Notes: generated from the sequence alone by a model not told the origin. Shown: positions 42,951 through 52,612, numbered from the stretch's first letter. The stretch: 64,000 nt of DNA from Haladaptatus sp. DYF46 (GCF_021083305.1 NZ_JAJFAY010000012.1:1-64000); one strand, 5' to 3'. Numbers and translations: made by a program.

Positions 42951-44537
42951 ATGACTCATCAAACCGACACACGAAAATCGAACGACACTGACGATACGAA
43001 ATCATCCATCGGAGCGACGCGCCGAACGTTCTTGAAGGGAGTGACCGCCGCGGGATTGTGCGCCGCGGGAACACGAACGATGGCGGACAAAGCGAGCGCA
43101 GAAATACCGTACGCTGGCGACTACGATACGGTCGTCAACTTGGTCGACGACGCGGGTGCGGATCCTGACGAGGGAAATTCCATCACGCCGATTCTTCGCG
43201 AATACGCCGACGATGACACCCTTCTGTATCTTCCCGACGGTCGATACTACATGGACGAGCAGTTCCGTTTTACGGGCTTCAACAACTTCGGCGTCGTCGG
43301 CGAAGACGACACGACCATCGTTCCCGCCAACTATCACGACTTCGATGACGGCGGCGATTGGAACTATCGCCTGTTCCGTCTCGGCATCGAGTACAGCCCG
43401 GGACGTGACCTGCACGTCGAGAACCTCACCATCGACCAAACGGCCGACGATACCGGCGTTCGCGTCATCGAAGCCGCAGTCGACGACGGAATGACAGTTC
43501 GAGGTATCGTCATCAACGGGGAACACGACAGCGGGACGTGGGGGCCGGGACGGTTCGTCATCACGGATTCCGGTGGTGAGGGGCTCGTGGACAACTTCAG
43601 CGCCGCGGACGGTGGCGCATGGAGCGGAGATACGCCGGCGGACCAACTGTGGCGCGGTCCGACGGGCATCATCTGCAACCGCTACAACAAGGGGAGTATC
43701 ATGTTCCGGGACTGCAAACTCGGACGATTCCCGGACAACGGCCTGTACGCCGCCGACGGCTCCGGACAGGTGATCGTGGACGGCGGTTACTACGAGAACA
43801 GCCAGACCGCGAGCATCCGGATCGGCGGCCACGAGAGCATCGTCAAGAACGCAACCGTCTCCGTCAACGAGACGAGCGGACTCGGCAACCAACACGCTAT
43901 CCGCGTCGAGAACGCGGGATACATGCGAATCATGAACTGCGACGTCAAGGTGTCGGACCCGAACGGGGATGCCATCAAATCGATGGACGTCGGGTTGCTG
44001 TTCGTGGACGGTCTGAACATCGAAACGTCCGGGGACGAGGTCTGTCACGGGCTGCGGTTGCAGAAGGAGACGAAACAGGCACGTATCAAGAACTCCACGT
44101 TCACCCACGAAGCGGCAGGAGGATTTTCGCTCTGGATACGAAACGGGGAGAACCCCGCACACGTCGAGAACAGCAGTTTCGTCGGGGACGGCGGCCACGT
44201 GAGCGCACGAGCAGCCGTTCGGTGTGAGCGCGACGAATGCGACTTCCGTGACCTCTATATCGAACAGCGGGGGTCGTCCCGACGACGGGGACTGGAGAAC
44301 ACGGGGGCGAACAACCTCATTTACAGGAGCGAGTTCCGCTCTAAGGAGTTCCCCATCATCGACTACGGTGATAGTTCTTGGATAGAGAGCATTTACGCGA
44401 ACTCCAAACGTGACTTGCCCGGACTTCGATTGACGGCTTCGGCGAACGATACGTACGTCAAAAAGAGCCATATCGTGGACGGAATCCGCGACGAAAGCAA
44501 CGAGGTACGCGGCTGGGGTAACGACTTTAGTGCCTAA
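42951..44537 (+). CDS. Tat-secreted right-handed beta-helix protein
   Basis: 528 residues from ATG 42951. The twin-arginine signal RRTFLKGVTAAGLCAAG lies at about 25-41. The mature part is a pectate-lyase-like parallel beta helix of repeated short strands (GYMRIMNCDVKVSD, AHVENSSFVGDGGHV). Paralogue of 49519-51057: they share DDTLLYLPDGRYYMDEQFRFTGF-type N-terminal sequence, the HDSGTWGPGRFVITD block, FPDNGLYAADGSG, and the C-terminal GWGN. Such folds bind or cleave polysaccharides; no catalytic site is obvious, so it could be structural. Confidence 0.85.
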   Translation: MTHQTDTRKSNDTDDTKSSIGATRRTFLKGVTAAGLCAAGTRTMADKASAEIPYAGDYDTVVNLVDDAGADPDEGNSITPILREYADDDTLLYLPDGRYYMDEQFRFTGFNNFGVVGEDDTTIVPANYHDFDDGGDWNYRLFRLGIEYSPGRDLHVENLTIDQTADDTGVRVIEAAVDDGMTVRGIVINGEHDSGTWGPGRFVITDSGGEGLVDNFSAADGGAWSGDTPADQLWRGPTGIICNRYNKGSIMFRDCKLGRFPDNGLYAADGSGQVIVDGGYYENSQTASIRIGGHESIVKNATVSVNETSGLGNQHAIRVENAGYMRIMNCDVKVSDPNGDAIKSMDVGLLFVDGLNIETSGDEVCHGLRLQKETKQARIKNSTFTHEAAGGFSLWIRNGENPAHVENSSFVGDGGHVSARAAVRCERDECDFRDLYIEQRGSSRRRGLENTGANNLIYRSEFRSKEFPIIDYGDSSWIESIYANSKRDLPGLRLTASANDTYVKKSHIVDGIRDESNEVRGWGNDFSA

Positions 44538-44599
44538 TTCGGGCGCAAGGAGACTTAAGTCACGGATAATAATATAGACACGAACCCATCGTCCCGTAC

Positions 44600-45040
44600 A
44601 TGGCCCTCACGGAGACGATGCGGCGTGTCCGACGTGGCACCCGGGTGTCATATCTCGTCACCCGGGAACCGAGCAAATACTACTATCAGCGCAAACAGTC
44701 ACGCTCGGACGCCGTAGAGTTTTTCGACGAGGATTGGGACAACCCCATTATTCTCGATGCATGCCGGTGCGACTCCTTCAAAAAATGCGATACGCTTCCC
44801 GGAGAGCAGCAACCACGACAGACGAAGTCGAGTTCGACGCCCAACTTTCTGGAGACGTGCTTCGACGGTGCTGACCTCCGCGACACCGCCTACGTGACCG
44901 CGAATCACGGCGAAGCGTTCGGTGAATGCACGCGGCTGATCACGATGGGAGACGAAGGGAAAAGCAGAGAAGGGAACAGCATAGAATGGGACGCGTCGGT
45001 GGACGTCGGACAACGATTACAGGACCTTGGATACGCATAA
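44600..45040 (+). pseudogene. Sulfatase-family gene with internal deletion
   Basis: 146 residues. The first about 90 match the N-terminus of haloarchaeal alkaline-phosphatase-superfamily sulfatases (SDAVEFFDEDWDNPIILDACRCDSF, LPG, SSSTPNFLETCFDGADLRDTAYVTAN). The sequence then jumps to the far end of such proteins: VTANHGEAFGE corresponds to the VTADHGE metal-site motif near their C-terminus, and VGQRLQDLGYA is their usual tail. About two thirds of the enzyme, including the substrate core, is missing. The junction at YVTAN/TANHGE suggests recombination between similar codons. In frame, so a short product may still be made. A TATA-like GATAATAATATAG lies at about 44564. Confidence 0.75.
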
Positions 45041-45131
45041 AGCAGGGTCTATCCGATTCATAATAAAGTCCCGTTAGCAAGACTGTGATACTAGATACTG
45101 GAATGACGAGCACTGTATCAGGGGGACTTCC

Positions 45132-47384
45132 GTGCAACGAAGCATTCTGAGCGGCGTCCTCTCGGTTGCCGGGACCAAAGTTCTCACACTCGTCATCGGC
45201 ATCATGACGACCCCGATTCTGTATCGGTTGCTCGGACCGACCGGAATCGGCGTCTACACCACCGTCCTCTCGGTGTTCTCGCTGTTCATGATACTCGTTA
45301 GTTCCGGCATCTCGGACGGCGTTCGAAAGTTCATCGCCGAGGAACACGAGATGGACTGCTGGGAGGAGTACGTCGTCGGCTTTTACTTCCGACTCGCACT
45401 CCTGCTCGCTGTCGTGGGCGCGATAGTGCTCGCACTCGCGACGTGGTCCGGCGTCGTCGGAGCCATCTTCGGTCAGGAGTACGAGTTGTACTTCTACCTC
45501 CTCATCGTGATGACGATAGCAAGCCAGTTTCAGGCGTACACCCGCCGAACGCTGATGGGGTTCGGTTTGGAACGCTACTCGGAGCCGTTGAAAGTCGTTC
45601 AGCAGCTAACATTCCTCGTCGTCGCCCTGCCGCTGGTGTACTTCATGCGTCATCGCGGGATGCTCGAAATAGCGGTCCTCGGCGCGTTGGCGGGGAAGAT
45701 AGCCGCCGCGACCATGGTGGCGGCCATCGGGTTCGTCCTCATCGTCAGGCGGACGTCGTTGCGGAGTTTCTTTCGACCGACACCGGAGGACTTCCCCCGA
45801 CGGCGGATGTTGACGTTCAACTCGCTGTCCATCGTGCTCATTCTGTTCCTCATGTCGCTGTACCACGTTGACATATTGATGCTTCAGTTGATGTCCGGGA
45901 GCAACGAGCAGGTCGGATACTACCGCGCCGCGCTGAAACTCGCGGAGTTCCTCTGGTTCATCCCGCTGGCGCTCCAGACGGTGTTCGTCCACTCCATGTC
46001 GGAACTGTGGTCGAACGGCGAAACCGAACGCATCTCCAGGTTGGCGGCACGAACGACCCGCTACACGTTCCTCCTGACCGGCGTGATGGGGTTGGGACTG
46101 GCGGCGCTCGCGAACATCGCCGTTCCGATTTACTTCGGAACGGAGTACATGCCCGCGGTCATGCCGCTGCTCCTGTTGCTGCCGGGGTCGCTCGGGTTCG
46201 CGGTGGCACGCCCGATCCTCGCCATTTCGCAGGGGAAAGGCGACTTGAAGTTCCCGATAATCGCAACGGGGACCGCGGCGGGCATGAACTTCGTCCTGAA
46301 CTTCCTGCTCATCCCCCGATTCGGAATGCAAGGGGCGGCCGTCTCGACGAGTATCGGCTACGGATCGATGTTCGTCTTCCACCTCTGGAGCGCCCGACGG
46401 GTCGGGTTCGACCCGCTGTCGGACGCCCGCCTCGGACGAATCATCGGTACGACGGTGCTCTCCGCGCCGCCCATCTTCGTCTTCGCCCATCTCCTCCACG
46501 TGCGGCCCCTCATCGCAGGAGTTCACGTCCCGCTTGCACTCGTTTTGGTCCCGCCACTCGGCCTCGGCGTGTTCGCTTTCTTCGCGTTTGCCACGGGTGC
46601 ACTCGGCTTCGGAGAGGTTTTCGAGACGCTTTCCTCGTTTCCCGAACCGCTCGGCTCGCGGGCCGAACTACTCCATACCAAAATGAAAGAAAACAAGATG
46701 TCATCCGACTCGATACAGAAACTGATGGTCGTCGCCGGAATCCTGCTGTTCGTCTCGGGAATCGGGTACGCGTTCCTTGACCCCGGAATCGGCGGAATCG
46801 GCGGCGCGAATCCGGGATCGTCGATGAACGACACGCAAACGGTCACGGAGACGACGGTGATCGAAACGACGCGCGGCACGACACCGACCGAATCCGGAAC
46901 CACCGAAGAGCCAACGAAGTCCACGACGAAGGGGACGGAAACGCCGACTCCGACGACTTCGGAGACGAATCCACCACCGGAAACCACGGCGACCACGTCA
47001 CCTCCATCGACAACCACGACACCGTCCACGACGGCGGACACCACCACGCCGCCGCAGACGACGAGTACCACGAGTACGAGTCCACCACCGTCTACGACGA
47101 CCTCGTCGACGACCACGACCTCGCCACCATCGACAACGACGACACCCACCACGACAGCAACCACGACCCAACCGACCACCACCACGAGTTCGACCGGGTC
47201 GACTACGACGACCACGATGACCACGACCCAACCGACGACTACAGCGACCACCTCCAACACGGGGGGGACGTTGAATACGAGTACTACGTCCAGCATGGGA
47301 ACGGCGTCGAGTACGGGAACCGCATCAGGGATGACAGTTACGTCGAATACAACCACCACGACGACGAACTCCACGTCGCCCTGA
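45132..47384 (+). CDS. Oligosaccharide flippase with Thr-rich mucin-like tail
   Basis: 750 residues from GTG 45132, which has GGGGGA six bases upstream. Residues 1-480 form a polysaccharide-type (MATE-like) flippase with about 12-14 membrane helices (RSILSGVLSVAGTKVLTLVIGIM at the start). A further helix (about 515-535, IQKLMVVAGILLFVSGIGYAFLD) precedes a roughly 215-residue tail made almost only of Thr, Ser and Pro. Lipid-linked glycans would be moved to the outer face. The tail is unusual for flippases and would be heavily O-glycosylated if outside. The tail may also be a separate gene fused by mutation. Confidence 0.85.
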   Translation: MQRSILSGVLSVAGTKVLTLVIGIMTTPILYRLLGPTGIGVYTTVLSVFSLFMILVSSGISDGVRKFIAEEHEMDCWEEYVVGFYFRLALLLAVVGAIVLALATWSGVVGAIFGQEYELYFYLLIVMTIASQFQAYTRRTLMGFGLERYSEPLKVVQQLTFLVVALPLVYFMRHRGMLEIAVLGALAGKIAAATMVAAIGFVLIVRRTSLRSFFRPTPEDFPRRRMLTFNSLSIVLILFLMSLYHVDILMLQLMSGSNEQVGYYRAALKLAEFLWFIPLALQTVFVHSMSELWSNGETERISRLAARTTRYTFLLTGVMGLGLAALANIAVPIYFGTEYMPAVMPLLLLLPGSLGFAVARPILAISQGKGDLKFPIIATGTAAGMNFVLNFLLIPRFGMQGAAVSTSIGYGSMFVFHLWSARRVGFDPLSDARLGRIIGTTVLSAPPIFVFAHLLHVRPLIAGVHVPLALVLVPPLGLGVFAFFAFATGALGFGEVFETLSSFPEPLGSRAELLHTKMKENKMSSDSIQKLMVVAGILLFVSGIGYAFLDPGIGGIGGANPGSSMNDTQTVTETTVIETTRGTTPTESGTTEEPTKSTTKGTETPTPTTSETNPPPETTATTSPPSTTTTPSTTADTTTPPQTTSTTSTSPPPSTTTSSTTTTSPPSTTTTPTTTATTTQPTTTTSSTGSTTTTTMTTTQPTTTATTSNTGGTLNTSTTSSMGTASSTGTASGMTVTSNTTTTTTNSTSP
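46845..47380 (+). repeat. Low-complexity ACC/ACG-rich coding repeat (Thr-rich tail)
   Basis: DNA of the flippase tail is an irregular array of ACC, ACG, ACA and AGC codons with short recurring blocks such as ACCACGACCCAACCGAC (twice, about 47162 and 47220). Prone to slippage, so tail length may vary between strains. Confidence 0.7.
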
Positions 47385-48012
47385 GCGCAGGCGGCCCGGA
47401 CGGCGATCGGAGTAGTTCGCGGCGAACCCGTGAATAAACGCGGGACGAGTCCTCTTTCATGTCCAACGTACCGGAGACGTACTGAACGGCACGGCGAGCG
47501 AGGAAGTCCGGGAAGCTCCTCACACTCGTAGCGAGAGCGTCGTCCGTCGCCACGAGTGTACCGACGCACAGACGTCACGGTTCCGAGTTCGCCAGCGTCA
47601 TCACGACCGACGTGCTAAACGAATCGCGTGCGCCGACGAACGGCGACTCGGGAATCCGACCACGATAGCCGACGGTGGACCGGATTCGAGGAGAGCTGTC
47701 GTCCGGCGAATCGACTCACCACTCGGTGAGCAAGGGTGGCTGTGAGCGGTGTGAGGAGCCCTGGAACCGAGCCGAAACCACAGCAAGGGTATCCACGAGG
47801 GAGGAGTGAAACCGCCACGGGGGAGACGTCACGGATGGAAACGGCGGAAGAGAACCGACCGAGTCACGCCCATGCGACGGGCTCGGAAGGTCCGTCGAAT
47901 CGGAATCCTGCACCGAAACCCCGCCGGAAACGCGGCGGGAGAACAAAGAGACGCACGATGGTCGTGCGGGGGGTGGGCGGAGAAAGCGGATGACAGGCGT
48001 CGTCGTCCGTCG
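47385..48012. other. Hairpin-rich gene-free stretch
   Basis: About 630 bases with no credible protein gene. Several perfect stems: ACACTCGT/ACGAGTGT (47522-47559), CGCCG/CGGCG (47631-47645), CTCACC/GGTGAG (47715-47730), CCCGCCG/CGGCGGG (47920-47939) and CGCACGA/TCGTGCG (47952-47968). A GAGGAAGTCCGGG segment near 47499-47511 recalls a conserved region of RNase P RNA but the matching 3' region is absent. It could be an unknown structured RNA. Confidence 0.4.
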
Positions 48013-49332
48013 TCAGACGATCATTCCCTTGTCTTTCAAGTCGGTGAGGGTGACCACTTCGACGTTCTGGTTCTTGATGTACTTCAGGATGTTCTCGAAC
48101 TTCTTCTCCGGGACGCCGTCCTGTCCACCTATCCTGTGGAACAGGAGCGGCGACAGCTGCTTGTATCGGGCAGCGTGATCGATCTTCTGTTTGACGCTCT
48201 TGATATCAGACGTCCCCATCCGCGACAGGATGGTGTCCTTCTGGATGACGGGAAGCGCGTTCGGCGACGCCCCGAACGAGAGCGTCAGGTCGAAGTACTT
48301 CTGTGCGAGTTCGAACGTGTTCGGGCCGACCACGTTCTTCGGCACGGCCATGTATTTGTGACCGTCGTAGCCGTACTTTTTGAGCCACCGCTGTGACTCC
48401 TTCATGAGCTCTTCTTGTTCCGCCTTCGGACGCTGGTCCATCGGCACCGACTGCGTGTTCGGGTGGCAGATCATGTCCCATCCGTCCTTCACCATATCTC
48501 TCATCTGTCTCTGGGTGAGGAACCCGTCGTCGAAGACGGCGTCCGTGATGATGGCGTCGACGCCGGAGAAGCCGTACTTCTGCATCATCTTGAACGCCTT
48601 CGTGTACTGCGATTCGAGGCCGTCGTCGAAGCTGAGCATCACCATACCCTTCTCCGGTGCGGGCACCGTCTTCAGGTCGTCCACGTAGAACTCGATGGGT
48701 TTGGTCGTGTTGGGGTCCGTCGAGCGGCCGATGATACGGATTTCGTACACCTTCGAGAGGTCCACCCTTTTCGGGTCCATGTCGCTCGTGACGCCGAGGT
48801 TGACGCGAACCCACTTCCCTTTCGGTCCGTAGAGCGTCCGCTTCATCTCGACGATGTGACCGCGGTCCGGCGCGTACAGTTGCACGCCGATCTTCACGAA
48901 GTCGTGTGACGTACACTTGAACGCGAGGGAGAGGTTTTGGTTGCTGAAGTCGGCGGGTTTTTCCGCGAAGTTGACGCGGTGTATCATCCCGTCTTTCGTT
49001 TGCTTGCTCCCGACGACGTGAGCGGACTGGGAGCCTTCGTACTTCATCTTCGTACTCTTCTTGAGGCTTCCCTCTCCATCGACGGCGCTCCACGCACCGA
49101 GCTTTTCGAAGCCCTCGTACGTTTGTGGACCGGACGGTTGCTCGGTGGTACCGTTCTCCGTCGTCGTCTCCTCGCCACTACCCTTGGTGGAGGTGGTCTC
49201 CTGGTTGCCGCTTCCGGTGCTACTCGTCGTGGAGGATTTCTCTTTACCGTTACCACCGGCACATCCGGCGAGACCAGCTATACCGGCCGCGCCGACTGTC
49301 GTCAGAAACGTGCGTCGTGTCTGTCGTCTCAT
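48013..49332 (-). CDS. Polysaccharide-deacetylase-like lipoprotein
   Basis: 439 residues from ATG 49332. Tat-type signal RRQTRRTFLTT followed by a lipobox LAGC near 20-24, a Ser/Thr/Glu-rich stalk (to about 70), a carbohydrate-binding-like beta domain (75-225), and a NodB-like domain (230-439) with LSFDDGLESQY. The usual HTxxH metal motif is replaced by HPNTQ (ICHPNTQSV), so the second histidine is missing; LLFHRIG closes the domain. It may be a degraded or altered deacetylase, or only a binding protein. Outer-surface, anchored by lipid. Confidence 0.78.
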   Translation of the reverse strand: MRRQTRRTFLTTVGAAGIAGLAGCAGGNGKEKSSTTSSTGSGNQETTSTKGSGEETTTENGTTEQPSGPQTYEGFEKLGAWSAVDGEGSLKKSTKMKYEGSQSAHVVGSKQTKDGMIHRVNFAEKPADFSNQNLSLAFKCTSHDFVKIGVQLYAPDRGHIVEMKRTLYGPKGKWVRVNLGVTSDMDPKRVDLSKVYEIRIIGRSTDPNTTKPIEFYVDDLKTVPAPEKGMVMLSFDDGLESQYTKAFKMMQKYGFSGVDAIITDAVFDDGFLTQRQMRDMVKDGWDMICHPNTQSVPMDQRPKAEQEELMKESQRWLKKYGYDGHKYMAVPKNVVGPNTFELAQKYFDLTLSFGASPNALPVIQKDTILSRMGTSDIKSVKQKIDHAARYKQLSPLLFHRIGGQDGVPEKKFENILKYIKNQNVEVVTLTDLKDKGMIV

Positions 49333-49518
49333 CGCTACCATATCCAAACGGACATAGGTATTTTCTTATATGGCGCTTAAGAGTGCAATGTCAACGATTG
49401 TGCATGTGAAAAATCGGGGGGTAAAACACCGTTTACAACGTTTCCAACAGAGGGAAAACGGGGAGGAACTGAACTAGGCACCAGATAATTAATATGAGGG
49501 GTTGATTGGAGTCGTTTG

Positions 49519-51057
49519 ATGGCGTCAGACACGAAAAATCGAAGCATTACTAGCCGTAGAACCTATCTCAAACTCACCGGAGCAATCGCAGCATCGACCG
49601 CGATTATGGGTTCTGCTTCAGCGAGCAAATCCGATTACGAAGACCAATACGATACGGTTATTGACATCACGGAAGTCGGCGCAGACGACGACGGAAACGA
49701 GTCAATAACGCCCGTGCTACAGGAGCACGCGGACGACGATACACTGCTCTACTTCCCGTCCGGTCGATACTACATGGACGACCAGTTCCGCTTTACCGGG
49801 TTCGACAACTTCGGCATGGTGGGAGACAACGCGGAACTCGTTCCGGCGAGCTATCACGACTTCGACGAGGGCGGCGACGGGAACTACCGCCTCTTCCGAA
49901 TGGGAGTCGACTACGACCCGGGGAACGACCTCCGAATCGAAGGGTTCACCGTCGACCAAACCGCGGACGACACGGGTATTCGTGTCATCGAAGCCGCAAT
50001 CGACGACGGTCTCATGGTTCGGGACATAGAAATCGTTGGACAACACGACAGCGGAACGTGGGGGCCAGGACGGTTCGTCATCACCGATCCCAACGGCGAA
50101 GGGCTCGTCGAGAACTTCAACGCACCGGACGGAGCCGCGTGGGAAGGAAATACGCCGAGTGATGCGTTGTGGCGCGGTCCGACCGGAATCCTCTCGAACA
50201 ACAACAAAGGGACGCTGACCTTCCGCGACTGTATTCTCGGGAGCTTCCCGGACAACGGGCTGTACGCCGCACACGGGTCCGGTTCGATTCAGATCGAAGG
50301 TGGCCGCTTCCAGAACAGCACGGGCGCGAACGTCCGCCTCGGCGGGTTCAACAGCTACATCAAGGACGCGACCATCGTCGTGGACAAGGAGAACACGCAC
50401 GGAATCGCCCAGCGCGGTCTCCGCATGGAAGACGGACTACTCCTCGTCGCCGAAAACGTCGATTTCCAGACGAACGTCGAGAAGAGTCCGGCCATCTGGA
50501 TCACGCACGGTTCGAACTACTGTTACGTCGACAACTGCACCGTGACGGCTCGTACCGACGGCCCGTGTACGGCGATCTCGGTTCGGGAATCCGCCGGGAT
50601 GGCGCGTATCAAACACACGCACATCAAACACGAGACCGGTGGCGGTCCCGTCATCAAGATAAAGGAGGCCGACGACCCGGTCTACGTCGAGGACGTCACC
50701 ATCAGCGGCGAAGCACCGACCGAAGGAACTCGAAGTGCCATCCACAACTACCGTGACGACTCCGAGTTCCGTGGCGTCAACATCGACTACGGCGGTGGCT
50801 GGGGTCGGCGCGCGCTGACGAACGACGCCGACAACTGTCTCATCTACGAGGGAAATTACGTTTCGGAGGACCACGCAATAACGGACAAAGGCACCGGGAC
50901 GTGGATCGAAGGGGTCTCCGCTCGATCGCGACGTGGCGACGTCGGCCTGTTGCTCAAGTCCTCCGCAGAAGACGTCTACGTCAAGAAGTGCCACCTCGAA
51001 AACGGCATCGAAGACAACAGCGCCGACGGCTACGACGGCTGGGGCAACGAGTTCTAA
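49519..51057 (+). CDS. Tat-secreted right-handed beta-helix protein
   Basis: 512 residues from ATG 49519. Tat signal SRRTYLKLTGAIAASTA (about 11-28), then a beta helix that parallels 42951-44537 block by block (DDTLLYFPSGRYYMDDQFRF, HDSGTWGPGRFVITD, FPDNGLYAAHGSG, GWGNEF end). A TATA-like TAATTAATATG lies at about 49486. No catalytic residues recognised. Likely surface glycan-binding or lyase-type protein. Confidence 0.85.
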   Translation: MASDTKNRSITSRRTYLKLTGAIAASTAIMGSASASKSDYEDQYDTVIDITEVGADDDGNESITPVLQEHADDDTLLYFPSGRYYMDDQFRFTGFDNFGMVGDNAELVPASYHDFDEGGDGNYRLFRMGVDYDPGNDLRIEGFTVDQTADDTGIRVIEAAIDDGLMVRDIEIVGQHDSGTWGPGRFVITDPNGEGLVENFNAPDGAAWEGNTPSDALWRGPTGILSNNNKGTLTFRDCILGSFPDNGLYAAHGSGSIQIEGGRFQNSTGANVRLGGFNSYIKDATIVVDKENTHGIAQRGLRMEDGLLLVAENVDFQTNVEKSPAIWITHGSNYCYVDNCTVTARTDGPCTAISVRESAGMARIKHTHIKHETGGGPVIKIKEADDPVYVEDVTISGEAPTEGTRSAIHNYRDDSEFRGVNIDYGGGWGRRALTNDADNCLIYEGNYVSEDHAITDKGTGTWIEGVSARSRRGDVGLLLKSSAEDVYVKKCHLENGIEDNSADGYDGWGNEF

Positions 51058-51111
51058 CGACCGACCGTCCATCCCCGCCGTCGCTTCGGCCCAAGTCGCT
51101 TCAACCGACAC

Positions 51112-51912
51112 CTATTGTCGGACCGCTCGGATGTGGTACGCATCCGAGCGTTCGCTCAAGCACTCCACCTCGAATCCGTGGTCACGGAGGAACGCTTCTA
51201 TTTCCGCAGTCGTCGTATCGTAGTCCGCACTCAACTCGTGATGGAGTTCGGCGTAGACGACCCTCACCTCGGAAAGTACGTCATCGAATCCACGGAGAAC
51301 GCGTAGTTCGGCCCCTTCGACGTCTATCTTGAGGATGTCCGGTGCGGGATACTGTCCGGATTCCACCACCGTTTTACCTCGACAGACGTCGATATCGAGT
51401 TCCCCGTCCACGGACAGCGCGTGTTTTCCTTCACCGTAACTGTGACCTTTGACCGCGAGCGCCCCGGAGCCGTCCTCGTCGGAGAGCGCGACTTCCGCGA
51501 CATTCCACCGGCTCACGGGGACGTTCGCGGAAAGGTTTTGGCGAAGTCGGACCGCGTTCGTCGGCATGGGCTCGAAGGCGACCACCAACCCGCTTTCGAG
51601 ACGTTTCCCGACGAAGCAAGTGTGTGTCCCGATGTTCGCCCCGATATCGTACACCACGTCCGATTCGCGGACGTCGTCCAACAGGGATTCGATGACGGTT
51701 TGTTCGCCGACGAGCGACGTTACCCGAGAATATTCGGTTCGGGAGTCGGTCGCGAACTCGACCGTCGTTCCCCCGATAGTAACCGGAACAGACCAGAGAT
51801 GGACTGCGAGTATGGCATGCCAGTAGAGCGTCGAAATTGCCGGCGCGATACCCGCCCGTTTACAGAGATCCCACAGGCGGCTTTGGGCGGCCCATCGCTC
51901 CAAGTCACGCAT
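51112..51912 (-). CDS. FkbM family methyltransferase
   Basis: 266 residues from ATG 51912 (MRDLERWAAQSRLWDLC). The SAM-binding motif VVYDIGANIGTHTCFVGK lies near 85-102, followed by VVAFEPMPTNAVRL and the family motif DILKIDVEGAELRVLRG. FkbM enzymes O-methylate sugars or related hydroxyls, here probably a surface glycan. Monocistronic, convergent with the beta-helix gene by 54 bases. Confidence 0.9.
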   Translation of the reverse strand: MRDLERWAAQSRLWDLCKRAGIAPAISTLYWHAILAVHLWSVPVTIGGTTVEFATDSRTEYSRVTSLVGEQTVIESLLDDVRESDVVYDIGANIGTHTCFVGKRLESGLVVAFEPMPTNAVRLRQNLSANVPVSRWNVAEVALSDEDGSGALAVKGHSYGEGKHALSVDGELDIDVCRGKTVVESGQYPAPDILKIDVEGAELRVLRGFDDVLSEVRVVYAELHHELSADYDTTTAEIEAFLRDHGFEVECLSERSDAYHIRAVRQ

Positions 51913-52612
51913 ACAACACACGTCGGGAGTAGGCTTATAAATATATCATCGGTAATCAGCTTCGAAGGGAGCGGATAAATCGACTTAGTAATCGCATAAT
52001 AAAACTCCGGACGGACATTCGTCAGGTCAAACCATATATTTAATAACTAAAGAGGGTGAAAAATTACAAATCTTCAAGAATCTATTTTTCTTCCGAGGAA
52101 CGACGACAGGTCACGTGAACGACGATCGAGGGACACCGCGAACGTCCCTCTTCGGTCGGGTGGCCGAAACCCGGTCGAGGAAGTCGTCACGGACGGGTTG
52201 GAAATTCGACCCGGAACGACAACCACGGTATCGTCGAACAGGGAGCCGTCGACGAAAACGCATCCGTTGCCGAATCGGTTCACCCCCGCCGCACGATCAA
52301 CGAGGAAAGCGAAGGCGGCCCTTTCCTCAGCCCATCCGCTCGCAGCGAGACTGACGACGTCCGCCCGAATCCGTATCACGTTCCAAACGAAGACGGGGGC
52401 GTCTCAGTGGGTGCAAACCGTTTCAGAGCCGCCTAAACACAATTTTCCTGATGTTATACTGTGTATAGTTAACCCTCGTTGACGCAATAGGTAGTAGTAG
52501 AGCCAACCGTGACACGAGCGAGAGAGGAAGTCATGAGACGAAATCGGCGAGCAGTCCGATGCCGCCGTGGCACGGAGCGACCGCCAGCGGATTCAACGGA
52601 GGAGCACGAACG
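51913..52612. other. Gene-free stretch, possibly with gene remnants
   Basis: About 700 bases. The right end carries the promoter of the asparagine-synthase-like gene. A GC-rich middle part (52100-52400) has overlapping open frames on both strands, none recognisable; a segment on the plus strand (VEEVVTDGLEIRPGTTTTV) looks like the end of a lost enzyme. No intact gene. Confidence 0.4.

Noticed and set aside
43002..44471. 489-residue minus-strand ORF opposite the beta-helix gene
   Set aside because: Antisense shadow of GC-rich coding DNA; the plus strand has a Tat signal and a paralogue, the minus strand has no family features.
46523..47578. Val-rich 351-residue ORF on the minus strand
   Set aside because: It is the antisense reading of the Thr-codon repeat of the flippase tail; the composition (long V/G runs) is an artefact.
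47440..48000. RNase P RNA gene
   Set aside because: GAGGAAGTCCGGG recalls conserved region I, and GAGCAAGG and GTGAAACC segments occur, but their order is wrong and no 3' strand able to pair with the P4 half (CCCGGCUU-like) is present.
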